Shown here piece after piece: positions 41,739 to 50,300 of a stretch of 64,000 nt of DNA (positions within the stretch are counted from its first letter, which is position 1; each line of letters opens with the position of its first letter). Source of the stretch: Caulobacterales bacterium (lineage in GTDB: Bacteria > Pseudomonadota > Alphaproteobacteria > Caulobacterales > Aquidulcibacteraceae); assembly GCA_017303355.1 (NCBI GenBank), contig JAFLCU010000007.1, forward strand, positions 124,001-188,000, in the 5' to 3' direction. A program made the position numbers and the translations under genes. The notes beneath the pieces are model-generated. The model saw only the letters and a list, made by a program, of their open reading frames with translations, made no database searches and was not told where the DNA came from.

Positions 41739-42725
41739 ATGACGAAGACGCCGGTGCGAGTTGCTGTAACGGGAGCCGCTGGGCAGATCGGTTATGCGCT
41801 GCTGTTCCGCATCGCCAGCGGCCAGATGCTGGGCGGCGACCAGCCGGTCATCCTGCAAATGCTGGAGCTGCCGACCGAGCAGGCTCAGAAGGCGCTGGCC
41901 GGCGTCATGATGGAATTGGAAGATTGCGCGTTTCCGCTGCTCGCCGGCATGGTCGGCACGGGCGACGCGGAGGTCGCGTTCAAGGACGCCGACTACGCGC
42001 TGCTCGTGGGCGCCCGCCCGCGAGGCCCGGGCATGGAGCGTTCGGATTTGCTTGCCGCCAACGCGCAAATCTTCACCGCGCAGGGCAAGGCGATGGATAA
42101 GGTCGCCAGCCGCAATATCAAAACGCTGGTCGTCGGCAACCCGGCCAACACCAATGCCTGGATCGCGATGAAGAGCGCGCCGAGCCTCAAGCCGGAAAAC
42201 TTCACGGCGATGCTGCGCCTCGATCACAATCGCGCCGTCGCGCAATTGGCGCTGAAGGCCAAGGGCGCCGTGGGCGACATTGAGAAGATGGTCGTGTGGG
42301 GCAATCACTCGCCGTCCATGTATGCGGACTATCGCTTCGCCACGATCGGCGGCCGCGCCATCAAGGACGTGATCAATGACGAGGATTGGAACCGCAACGT
42401 GTTCCTCTCGACCGTCGGCAAGCGGGGCGCGGCGATCATCGATGCGCGTGGCGCCTCGAGCGCCGCCAGCGCCGCCAACGCGGCGATCGATCACATGCAT
42501 GATTGGGCGCTGGGCACGAATGGCGGCTGGGTCACGATGGGGGTGCCGAGCAAGGGCGAGTACGGCGTGCCGGAAACCACCATGTTCGGTTACCCGGTGA
42601 TCTGCGAAGGCGGCCGCTACACGATCGTGAAGGACCTGCCGCTCGACGATTTCAGCAAGGAGCGCTTCGCGCTGACGCTGAAGGAGCTGATGGACGAGCA
42701 GGACGCCGTGCGCAGCCTGGTCTGA
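41739..42725 (+). CDS. mdh: Malate dehydrogenase
   Basis: The 328-residue enzyme is of the MalDH type with an N-terminal Rossmann motif [19 protein letters not shown], the substrate-loop arginines in [22 protein letters not shown], and the catalytic histidine in [11 protein letters not shown]. It oxidises malate to oxaloacetate with NAD+ in the TCA cycle. The ATG follows GGAGCAGG. A strong terminator follows the stop codon. Confidence 0.95.
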   Translation: MTKTPVRVAVTGAAGQIGYALLFRIASGQMLGGDQPVILQMLELPTEQAQKALAGVMMELEDCAFPLLAGMVGTGDAEVAFKDADYALLVGARPRGPGMERSDLLAANAQIFTAQGKAMDKVASRNIKTLVVGNPANTNAWIAMKSAPSLKPENFTAMLRLDHNRAVAQLALKAKGAVGDIEKMVVWGNHSPSMYADYRFATIGGRAIKDVINDEDWNRNVFLSTVGKRGAAIIDARGASSAASAANAAIDHMHDWALGTNGGWVTMGVPSKGEYGVPETTMFGYPVICEGGRYTIVKDLPLDDFSKERFALTLKELMDEQDAVRSLV

Positions 42726-42745
42726 GCCAAGCCCGAGGTATCCAA

Positions 42746-42785
42746 AATCCTCCCTCGCGCGTATCAAGGCGAGGGAGGATTTTTT
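42746..42785 (+). terminator. mdh terminator that contains the ribosome site of the next gene
   Basis: AATCCTCCCTCGC (42746-42758) pairs perfectly with GCGAGGGAGGATT (42769-42781) around ten bases, followed by T residues. The right arm contains GGGAGG, and the T run ends at the ATG of the peroxidase gene at 42786, so the hairpin covers that gene's Shine-Dalgarno sequence. Confidence 0.85.
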
Positions 42786-43433
42786 ATGCGCGGGATTCTG
42801 ATCATCTTGGCGGCGGGCTTGGCCTTGGCCGCGTGCAATCGCGCGCCCGAGCCGCCCACGGCTGAAGTCGCCGCCGAGCGCACCGCCGCCGTGAACGCCG
42901 CGGTCGAAGAGCAGCGCGCACGCTTTGCCGCAGCACCCGCGCCAACCAGCGACAACACCGCCTATCAATTCGTGTTCGATGGCCTCGTCGCCGAGCGCGT
43001 GCCGATGACGGCGTTTCAGGGCGAAGTGGTGCTTGTCGTGAACACGGCGTCGCGGTGCGGGTTTACACCGCAATATGCGGGCCTGCAGGAAATCTACACC
43101 GAGTATCACCGCCGCGGCTTCGAGGTGCTGGGCGTGCCGGCGAACAATTTCGCGGGCCAAGAGCCGGGCACTGCGCAAGAGATCCAGGATTTCTGCGCGC
43201 TGAATTTCGGCGTCACCTTCCCGATGGCGGCGAAGGCGGATGTCGTGGGCGATGATGCGCATCCGTTCTATCGCTGGGCGCGGACGGAATTTGGCGATGC
43301 CGCCGTGCCGCAATGGAATTTCCATAAGCTGCTGATCGGCCGCGACGGCCGCATCATCGCGGCTTTTCCCTCTGACGTGACGCCGACATCAGCGGAAATT
43401 CGCGCCGCGATCGAGGCGGCCTTGGGCGCGTAG
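42786..43433 (+). CDS. Lipoprotein glutathione peroxidase
   Basis: The 215-residue protein has a lipoprotein signal (LALAACN; lipidated Cys17), an alanine-rich linker to about residue 55, and a GPx domain with the catalytic cysteine in NTASRCGFTPQYAGLQ, the glutamine in NNFAGQEPG and the tryptophan in WNFHKLLIGRDG. It would reduce peroxides at the membrane surface, probably with thioredoxin-like donors. Its ribosome site sits in the terminator stem of the preceding gene. Confidence 0.9.
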   Translation: MRGILIILAAGLALAACNRAPEPPTAEVAAERTAAVNAAVEEQRARFAAAPAPTSDNTAYQFVFDGLVAERVPMTAFQGEVVLVVNTASRCGFTPQYAGLQEIYTEYHRRGFEVLGVPANNFAGQEPGTAQEIQDFCALNFGVTFPMAAKADVVGDDAHPFYRWARTEFGDAAVPQWNFHKLLIGRDGRIIAAFPSDVTPTSAEIRAAIEAALGA

Positions 43434-43458
43434 CAAGCGTTCGCTGCAAAGGCATGTC

Positions 43459-44877
43459 ATGCTATTCGCCGAAAGACTTCGCGAGCATGCCCGGGCGCGG
43501 GGCGATCAGCTTGCGCTGATTTCACCGCGCGGAGAGTTGAGCTATCGCGATCTGGCGGCAGCGGTGACGCGGTGCGCGGACCGGTTGCACGTATTGGCGC
43601 CTGGCCCGGATGCGATCCTCGGCATTTCGCTGCGTGATGAGCATGAGCACTACATCGCGTCATTGGCGTTGTTCGTCGCCGGCTTGACCCAGGTCACGCT
43701 GCCTACGTCCATAATCGCGGCCGCGCGCGGCGCTCTCGCCGAGAAAGTGGGTGTGACGCACATTCTCGCGGACGATCCCGCGCACGCCGCAACAGAACTG
43801 CCGCTGCTGCGCTGGCCTATGAACGAGGCGGGCGTGACTGCAACGGCCGCCTCTCTCGCGCGTGGCGCCGGCGCACTCTACATCACGGCGACGGGCACGA
43901 CCGGGGACGCCAACACGATTGTGTTCTCGCAGCAACAGATCGCGCAACAAGCTGAGCGCCACGCCAATTATGCCGATGAGCGCTTGCTGCGTTTGGCGCC
44001 GATCGAGTTCAACACGTCAAAGCGACATCGGCTCTATTGTTTCTGGCAAGGCGGCGTGAACGTGTTTCGTCCGCCCGGCTCGCTCGCCTCGGTTGTCGCT
44101 TTCATCGAGCGACATCACGTCACCTGTCTTGATGTCTCGTACATGCATCTGAGCGAGCTGCTCGCGTTAGGTCGCGCGCTGCCGGTTGATGTGAAGCTTC
44201 GCCCTGGCGGCGCGCCGGTCTCGGCGCATATGCGCCGGCTTTTGCGCGAACGGGTGTCGGCAAATCTCTATGTGCGCTACGCGGCGACGGAGTGTGGCGC
44301 CGTCGCCATGGCGGGCCCCTCCGATCATGATGACGATGCGAGCTGCGGACGGCCAGTCGACGGCGTCGAGGTGCAGATCGTGGACGATGCGCGCCGCGTA
44401 GCGCCGATCGGCGTGTCTGGGCAGTTGCGCATTCGCGCGCCCGGCATGGCCGAAGGGTATCTCGCCAATGCCGAAGCGTCTCGCGCGCGGTTTCGTGATG
44501 GTTGGTTCTATCCGGGCGATCTTGGATATCTGCGGAATGATGGAAGCGTGGTCTTGCAGGGCCGGATTGATGATGTGATCAATCTGAACGGCGTCAAGAT
44601 TCTACCGAGCGAGATCGAACGCGTGCTTGAAGAGCATCCAAGCGTGGCGGGGGCCGCGGCGACGGCGCTGGCTTCGCCGGTGCATGGCGAGATTCCCGTG
44701 GCGGCCGTTGAGCTTGCAAGGGGCGCGGAAATTACGCCCGCCGCATTGCTTGCGTTTGCGCGCGAGCGGCTTGCGATCAAGGCGCCGCGTAAAATCATCG
44801 TCGTGAAGGCGCTGCCGCGCAACGAACAGGGTAAGATTTTGAGGCGCGATGTGCGCTTGGCGTTCGATCGTTCATGA
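43459..44877 (+). CDS. Adenylate-forming acyl ligase of a carrier-protein/sulfotransferase cluster
   Basis: The 472-residue protein has the ANL fold but altered core motifs: ALYITATGTTGDANTIVFS at the A3 place, without the PKG lysine, and YVRYAATECGAVAMAGP at A5. Later regions are standard (FYPGDLGYL, the hinge GRIDDVINLNGVKILPSEIE, and the end lysine in NEQGKILRRD). It overlaps a stand-alone acyl carrier protein gene by four bases, so it most likely loads an acid onto that carrier. Confidence 0.82.
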   Translation: MLFAERLREHARARGDQLALISPRGELSYRDLAAAVTRCADRLHVLAPGPDAILGISLRDEHEHYIASLALFVAGLTQVTLPTSIIAAARGALAEKVGVTHILADDPAHAATELPLLRWPMNEAGVTATAASLARGAGALYITATGTTGDANTIVFSQQQIAQQAERHANYADERLLRLAPIEFNTSKRHRLYCFWQGGVNVFRPPGSLASVVAFIERHHVTCLDVSYMHLSELLALGRALPVDVKLRPGGAPVSAHMRRLLRERVSANLYVRYAATECGAVAMAGPSDHDDDASCGRPVDGVEVQIVDDARRVAPIGVSGQLRIRAPGMAEGYLANAEASRARFRDGWFYPGDLGYLRNDGSVVLQGRIDDVINLNGVKILPSEIERVLEEHPSVAGAAATALASPVHGEIPVAAVELARGAEITPAALLAFARERLAIKAPRKIIVVKALPRNEQGKILRRDVRLAFDRS

Positions 44878-45116
44878 GTGCGCGCGATCTGATCTTGCAG
44901 GCTTTGCGCGACGCACAAGTGGCGCCGGCGGCGTATCAAGCTTTCGCGGAAGGCGGTACGGATGTTCGTTTCGATGCGATGGACATGGATAGCTTGGCGC
45001 GCATGGAGTTTTGCATCAGCCTTGAATTGAACACGAAGATATCGATTGCGCCCGAGCAGCTTGAGGAAATTGACTCGCTTCATCAGCTCTTGCGTATGAT
45101 CGAGCAACGCGCGTGA
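44874..45116 (+). CDS. Stand-alone acyl carrier protein
   Basis: The 80-residue four-helix carrier has the phosphopantetheine site DMDSLARMEF (Ser40). It shares four bases with the ligase gene before it and four with the hydrolase-sulfotransferase gene after it. A dedicated carrier beside a dedicated ligase indicates substrate channelling as an acyl-ACP thioester. No ketosynthase or reductase is adjacent. Confidence 0.85.
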   Translation: MSARDLILQALRDAQVAPAAYQAFAEGGTDVRFDAMDMDSLARMEFCISLELNTKISIAPEQLEEIDSLHQLLRMIEQRA

Positions 45117-46636
45117 TCGCGTTCTACCGGCGCCTGACGCGTGATTGCGCGACGGTCAATCAGCTGAACCGGGTGCACATCGCGCTGGAAAACCGCATCA
45201 CGCCGTTAGAGTGGAGCGCGCTTGCGGCCGCGATCAATCCAGCGTCGAGCGTGATAGAGGCGGTGCGCGAGGGGCAGGCGCGCTGGCTGCAAACCATGGG
45301 CGCCATGTTCGCGAAGGCGGGCAAGGCGGAGGCGGAGCCCTACAGGGCGCGACGCCTGGCGCGTCACATCAAGTGGTTTGGTGCGCAATTGACGCCAGCA
45401 GCGCGCACTTTGGTTGTGTGCTTCACGGGACAAGCGCAGCGGATGATGTCGCCGCTGCCGGTGTTCCTGCAGCATTTTTCGGCTGTGACCGAGGATGTCG
45501 TCGTTATCAATTACCCGAAAGGGCTGGGGTTTCGATACGGCCTTCAGGGCGTGGCGGAAGGCTTCGAGAATTTCCTCGATGCGTTGGGCGCCTTGCTCCC
45601 GCTCGCCGGATACGAGCGCGTTGTCGCGATCGGCGTCAGCGGCGGCGCCTTGCCGGCGATCGCGGCGGCGCAGCGGCTTGGCTTCGACGCCGCGGCGGGA
45701 TTTGGTGCTGGCTATGCAGAGGATCCGCGTTGGATCGAGGCGCTCGGGTTTTCGCTGGAGCGGCTTTTGAGGCCGACCGATGATCAGGCGCCGCCACTGC
45801 CCGTCACTTTAGTCTATGGCGCGGAGGCGACCGTCGATAAGGACGCGGCCGCACGGCTCGCGCAAGTCATTCCGGTCAATCAGGCGGAGGTGTTCATCCC
45901 GGGCAAGCCCGTTGGACATAACGCGCTCTATCCTCTGTTGATGACGAGGCAATTACGCCCGTTTCTCGAAGATTCCTTGCTTGCGCCGCGTCCGCCCAGG
46001 CTGGCGCGGAGCGTTGCGCCGCACGCTTATGCGCGGACGCTTACGCCGCTGGAAGGGCCTCGTTTCGTGTGCGTGGGCTTCAACAAAACCGGCACGACCA
46101 CGTTGGGACGCTGCTTTGAAGCACTGGGAATTGGCCCAGTCGCCGAGCCGCGCTCGCCGCACGTCAATTATCTGGCCCTCAGCGATGATGTTTTGAAGCG
46201 CAGCGACGTTGCGCCTGTACTGGACGCCGCGCGCTATTTTCGCGCCTTCCAGGATAGGCCCTGGAATGTCGGCGACGTGTATCAGAAGCTCGATCAGCTC
46301 TATCCGGACAGCCGCTTCATTCTGACCGAGCGCGAGCCTGAATCGTGGTGGCGCTCCGTCGAGCAATGGCTTGGCGCCACACATCGCGGCGATCGCGGAA
46401 GACTTGCCCGTTACCTCGATCATCTGAAGGTCGATGCGCTCGACAAAAACAAATTCATCGACGCCTACCTTGCGCATAGCGATCGTATCAAGGCGTATTT
46501 CGCGGGCCGCACCAATCTGCTGGTGATGGATTTGGCGGCGGGCGATGGCTGGAAAAAACTCTGCGAATTTCTCGAAATGCCCGTGCCTGATCAGCCATTC
46601 CCGCATGCCAACCGCCAAGAGAAAGGCGCCTCGTGA
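45113..46636 (+). CDS. Alpha/beta-hydrolase-sulfotransferase fusion
   Basis: The 507-residue protein has two domains. About residues 95-285 form an alpha/beta-hydrolase with the nucleophile elbow GVSGGA (Ser176) and a candidate histidine in GHNALYP (His269), thioesterase-like. About residues 315-500 are a sulfotransferase with the PAPS loop CVGFNKTGTTTLGR and a later RFILTEREPESWW. A GTG start overlaps the carrier-protein stop. It may sulfate an acyl-ACP-bound hydroxyl and hydrolyse the thioester; compare the ACP-ST-TE endings of CurM-type olefin-forming synthases, although the domain order differs. Confidence 0.78.
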   Translation: MIAFYRRLTRDCATVNQLNRVHIALENRITPLEWSALAAAINPASSVIEAVREGQARWLQTMGAMFAKAGKAEAEPYRARRLARHIKWFGAQLTPAARTLVVCFTGQAQRMMSPLPVFLQHFSAVTEDVVVINYPKGLGFRYGLQGVAEGFENFLDALGALLPLAGYERVVAIGVSGGALPAIAAAQRLGFDAAAGFGAGYAEDPRWIEALGFSLERLLRPTDDQAPPLPVTLVYGAEATVDKDAAARLAQVIPVNQAEVFIPGKPVGHNALYPLLMTRQLRPFLEDSLLAPRPPRLARSVAPHAYARTLTPLEGPRFVCVGFNKTGTTTLGRCFEALGIGPVAEPRSPHVNYLALSDDVLKRSDVAPVLDAARYFRAFQDRPWNVGDVYQKLDQLYPDSRFILTEREPESWWRSVEQWLGATHRGDRGRLARYLDHLKVDALDKNKFIDAYLAHSDRIKAYFAGRTNLLVMDLAAGDGWKKLCEFLEMPVPDQPFPHANRQEKGAS

Positions 46637-47319
46637 AGGGCTACATGATCTGCACCACGCCGCGCAGCGGCAGCAATTATCTGGGCCAGATTTTCGAGAG
46701 CACGGGCGTGCTCGGCCGGCCACGCGAGTATTTTAACGGGCCAGCGCGCCGCGTGTTGGACGATCTCGCCTATCCCGATGACGTCGAGGCGCAAATCGAG
46801 CGCGTGCTCACGGATGGCGCGACGGCGAACGGCGTTTATGCGCTCAAGCTTTTCCCCGATCAGTTTCGGCAGGCGAGCGCGCGTGTGCGCGTGGTGGAGC
46901 GTTTGCCAAACCTAAGCTTCGTACGGCTGCGCCGGCGCGACATCCTTGGCCAAGCCATTTCGTGGTCGCGCGCGCTGCAGACCGAGCAGTACCGTTCCAC
47001 CCAAACCGTCAAAGGCGCCGCTACATATGACGCTCGGCTCATTATTCAGCGTATCGTGGAGATCGCGCGCTTCGAGGCCGCGTGGGACATCTATTTTGCA
47101 CGCCTAAGCGCAAATCCTTTGCGGCTGGAATATGAGACCGTCGTATCTGACCCGGCGGCGGCCGCGCAGGCGCTTGCGGCTCAGTTGCAGCTCAATGAGC
47201 CAATCAGCGTGAACGCCGCACGCATCGATCTGCGTATCCAGCGCGACGACGAGACAAGCGTATGGCGCGAGCGCTTCACGCGCGAACACGGCGACGCCAA
47301 CGTCTTTTATACGCTGTGA
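46633..47319 (+). CDS. Stf0-like sulfotransferase
   Basis: The 228-residue protein has the Stf0-family start MICTTPRSGSNYLGQIFEST (PAPS phosphate loop), followed by LGRPREYF, and a second PAPS region around SFVRLRRRDILGQAISWSRA. Relatives sulfate trehalose and other glycans or lipids. A GTG start overlaps the fusion gene's stop. It is the second sulfotransferase in the operon and ends it, followed by a hairpin at 47320-47338. Confidence 0.82.
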   Translation: MKGYMICTTPRSGSNYLGQIFESTGVLGRPREYFNGPARRVLDDLAYPDDVEAQIERVLTDGATANGVYALKLFPDQFRQASARVRVVERLPNLSFVRLRRRDILGQAISWSRALQTEQYRSTQTVKGAATYDARLIIQRIVEIARFEAAWDIYFARLSANPLRLEYETVVSDPAAAAQALAAQLQLNEPISVNAARIDLRIQRDDETSVWRERFTREHGDANVFYTL

Positions 47320-47338
47320 CGCTGCCGTAGAGGCAGCG
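47320..47338 (+). terminator. Hairpin after the sulfotransferase operon
   Basis: CGCTGCC-GTAGA-GGCAGCG begins directly after the stop codon of the Stf0-like gene. It has no T tract, so it may be a weak terminator or only an mRNA end-protecting hairpin. Confidence 0.35.
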
Positions 47339-47395
47339 CCTTGGCGTACAGTCTCGCGCCATTGTATCACCGCTTCAGAACTAAAGGGGAGCGCC

Positions 47396-48592
47396 ATGCG
47401 TAGAGCAGCCATTGTCAGCCCAATCCGCACCCCGGTGGGCAAGTTTCAGGGCGCGCTTTCGTCGATGCCGGCGGGCGAGATTGGCGCCGTGGCGCTGCGA
47501 GCGCTGATCGAACGCACGAAGCTCGATCCCGAGCGTGTGGATGATGTGATCTTCGCACAGGGCTACGCGAATGGCGAAGCGCCGTGCGTGGCGCGCTGGT
47601 CCTTGCTGGCGGCGGATTTTCCGATCAGCGTGCCGGGCTATCAGCTCGATCGGCGCTGCGGCAGCGGCCTGCAGGCGGTGATCGACGCGGCCATGATGGT
47701 GCAGACGGGCGCGGCGGACGTCGTCATCGCCGGCGGTGTCGAGAGCATGAGCAACGCGGAATATTATTCGGTCGATATGCGTAAGGGCGCGCGCGCGGGC
47801 GAGAGCGTGATGTACGATCGCTTGTCGCGTGGGCGGGTCATGAGCCAGCCGATCGCGCGCTTCGGCGTGATCACCGGCATGATCGAGACCGCTGAGAATC
47901 TCGCCAAGGATTACAATATCTCGCGCGAGCAGGCGGATGCGTACGCGGTGATGAGTCACCAGCGCGCGACGAAAGCGTGGGCCGAGAACAAGTTCGCCGA
48001 CGAGCTTGCGCCAGTGCCAGTGCCGCAAAAGCGCGGTGAGCCTGTGTTGTTCGCCAAGGACGAAGGCTTCCGTCCGGATGCGTCGATGGAGACGCTTGGC
48101 GCGCTCAAGCCGATCGAGAAGGGCGGGATCGTCACGGCGGGCAACGCCAGTCAGCAGAACGATGCGGCCGCGGCGTGCCTCGTCGTCGCCGAGGACAAGC
48201 TCGACGAATTGAAACTTGAGCCGATGGCGTGGCTGCATTCATGGGCGGCCGCCGGTTGCGAGCCGTCGCGCATGGGCATTGGCCCCGTGCCGGCGGTCGA
48301 GCGCTTGTTCAAGCGCACGGGGCTTGGTTGGAAGGATATTGATCTCGTCGAACTCAACGAAGCCTTCGCGCCGCAGGTGCTGGCGGTGTTGAAAGGCTGG
48401 AATTGGGACGATCGCGATAAGCTGAACGTCAATGGCTCCGGCATTTCGCTTGGGCACCCGATTGGCGCAACGGGCGGCCGCATCCTCGCCAATTTGTTGC
48501 GCGAGCTGCGTCGTCGCGACGGCCGCTATGGTTTGGAGACGATGTGTATCGGCGGCGGCCAGGGCTTGGCGGCGGTGTTTGAGCGCGCCTGA
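47396..48592 (+). CDS. Acetyl-CoA C-acyltransferase (thiolase)
   Basis: The 398-residue thiolase has all catalytic residues: the nucleophilic Cys88 in QLDRRCGSGLQAV, the histidine in ISLGHPIGATGGR, and the C-terminal TMCIGGGQG. It cleaves 3-oxoacyl-CoA or condenses two acyl-CoAs. GGGGAG lies before the ATG. It stands 76 bases after the sulfotransferase operon and is probably a separate unit. Confidence 0.9.
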   Translation: MRRAAIVSPIRTPVGKFQGALSSMPAGEIGAVALRALIERTKLDPERVDDVIFAQGYANGEAPCVARWSLLAADFPISVPGYQLDRRCGSGLQAVIDAAMMVQTGAADVVIAGGVESMSNAEYYSVDMRKGARAGESVMYDRLSRGRVMSQPIARFGVITGMIETAENLAKDYNISREQADAYAVMSHQRATKAWAENKFADELAPVPVPQKRGEPVLFAKDEGFRPDASMETLGALKPIEKGGIVTAGNASQQNDAAAACLVVAEDKLDELKLEPMAWLHSWAAAGCEPSRMGIGPVPAVERLFKRTGLGWKDIDLVELNEAFAPQVLAVLKGWNWDDRDKLNVNGSGISLGHPIGATGGRILANLLRELRRRDGRYGLETMCIGGGQGLAAVFERA

Positions 48593-48636
48593 TGTAGGCG
48601 CTTGCCACGCGCGGTCGGTTTTCGCACAAGCGGCGC

Positions 48637-50256
48637 ATGACGGGGCCCGATCACGAAACGCGGCGCTTGGTGCAGGCGACGGCGCAGGCGTTCAGCCAGG
48701 GCGATCGCGCGGCCGCGGCGAATTTTGCGCGCGCTGTGCTGGCGCGGGCGCCGCTGGAGCCGAATGCGAACCAGATTTTGGGTATCGTGGCGCTAGAGGC
48801 GGGCGATCCAAATGTCGCGCGCGCGCACCTGCTGCGCGCGGACGCCTCGGCGCCCAATCAGCCGCAAATTCTGAACACGCTTGGCGTTGCGTTGCGCCGT
48901 TGCGGCGACATCGCCGGCGCGCGGGATCGGTTTCGGCGCGCGGGCGAACTTGGTCTGATCGATGGCTGGCGCAATCTTGGCAATCTCGAAGAGATTGAGC
49001 GCAACACGGATGCAAGCGTCGCCGCCTACCGAAAGGCCGTGCGCATCGCCGCAAACGATCCCGCTTCGCACGCCGCCCTGGCGCGCGCCGCCGAGCTGCG
49101 CCACGATCTGGCTGGCGCCAAATTGCACGCCGAGACCGCGCTGCGTGGTGATCCGGGCAACGAGACCGCGCGTTTGGCGTTGGCGCAAGTGTTGATCCGC
49201 GAGCGCGATTTCGCCGGCGCCGAGGCCGCGGCGACGCCGATCACGGCAAATCCGCGCGCCTTGCAAACGAATAGGGCGCTGGCCTGGGGCCTCATTGGCG
49301 AAGCGCGCGATCGCGGCGATGATGCGCGCGGCGCGTTCGCCGCGTTCACGCAGTCGAACGCCATTCTGCTTGAGCAGAACGCGGCGCTGCTCAGCGCAAG
49401 TCATCTTCTCTATCATCCCGAAGGTGTGGCGCGGATGCAGGCGCTGGTGGCGCAAACCGATGTTGCGGCGTGGCGCGTTGCCGGGCCGTCGGCAACGCCG
49501 GCCCCGGTCTTTCTTGTCGGCTTTCCGCGCTCCGGCACGACATTGCTGGATCAAATTCTTTCGTCGCACTCGAGCATTGTGTGCATCGAAGAGCGCGAGC
49601 ACTTCGCCAATGCGCTGGCGAGCGTGATTTCCGATCAGGAAAAGCTTGCGCACTTTGCCGACCTGAGCGATGCGGAAATTGAGCGCGCGCGGGCGGAATT
49701 CTGGCGGCGTGTCGATGAGGATGGCGTCGATCGCGCGGGTAAGCTCGTGATCGACAAGTTGCCGCTGAACATCGTCGTGTTGCCGCTGATCAAGCGCGTC
49801 TTCCCCGAGGCCAAGATCATCTTCGCGTTGCGCGATCCGCGTGACGTCATCCTCTCTTGCTACCAGCAGCGTTTCGGCATGAACGCGGCGATGGCGCAAT
49901 TTCTGGAACTGAACTCGGCTGCCGCGTATTATGACGCGATCATGCGTCTGATGCAGCTCTGTGAAGAAAGATTGGCGCTCGATCGTCATCGCATTCGCTA
50001 CGAGGATGTCGTCGCCGACGTGGAGGGCGCGGCGCGTGCGCTGACGCAATTCCTGGGCGTGGCGTTCGAGCCATCGATGCTGGATTTTCGCAGCACGGCG
50101 CTGAAGCGCGACATCAACACGCCAAGCGCAAGGCAGGTCATCGAGCCGCTTTATAAGCGCTCGATCCAGCGTTGGCGCCGCTACGCGCAAGACTTGGCGC
50201 CCGCCTTGCCGATCCTCAACGCTTGGGCCGCGCGTTTTGGCTATACGGCCGATTAA
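48637..50256 (+). CDS. TPR-repeat sulfotransferase
   Basis: The 539-residue protein has seven or so TPR-like helix pairs (residues 5-260) followed by a sulfotransferase domain with the 5' PAPS loop VFLVGFPRSGTTLLDQIL and the 3' site IFALRDPRDVILSCY. Such TPR-sulfotransferases are widespread in alphaproteobacteria and resemble tyrosylprotein sulfotransferases; their acceptors are unknown. It lies 45 bases after the thiolase gene, and it is the third PAPS-dependent domain within 5 kb. Confidence 0.85.
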   Translation: MTGPDHETRRLVQATAQAFSQGDRAAAANFARAVLARAPLEPNANQILGIVALEAGDPNVARAHLLRADASAPNQPQILNTLGVALRRCGDIAGARDRFRRAGELGLIDGWRNLGNLEEIERNTDASVAAYRKAVRIAANDPASHAALARAAELRHDLAGAKLHAETALRGDPGNETARLALAQVLIRERDFAGAEAAATPITANPRALQTNRALAWGLIGEARDRGDDARGAFAAFTQSNAILLEQNAALLSASHLLYHPEGVARMQALVAQTDVAAWRVAGPSATPAPVFLVGFPRSGTTLLDQILSSHSSIVCIEEREHFANALASVISDQEKLAHFADLSDAEIERARAEFWRRVDEDGVDRAGKLVIDKLPLNIVVLPLIKRVFPEAKIIFALRDPRDVILSCYQQRFGMNAAMAQFLELNSAAAYYDAIMRLMQLCEERLALDRHRIRYEDVVADVEGAARALTQFLGVAFEPSMLDFRSTALKRDINTPSARQVIEPLYKRSIQRWRRYAQDLAPALPILNAWAARFGYTAD

Positions 50257-50300
50257 TAAGGGCGTTTCGCCTGCGATCGCGCTTGCGCTTAAGTCACGAG

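Noticed and set aside
41607..43325. Very long open frame opposite mdh and the peroxidase gene
   Set aside because: It mirrors two well-recognised genes, is rich in histidine and arginine, and has no motif; this is typical of antisense frames in high-GC DNA.
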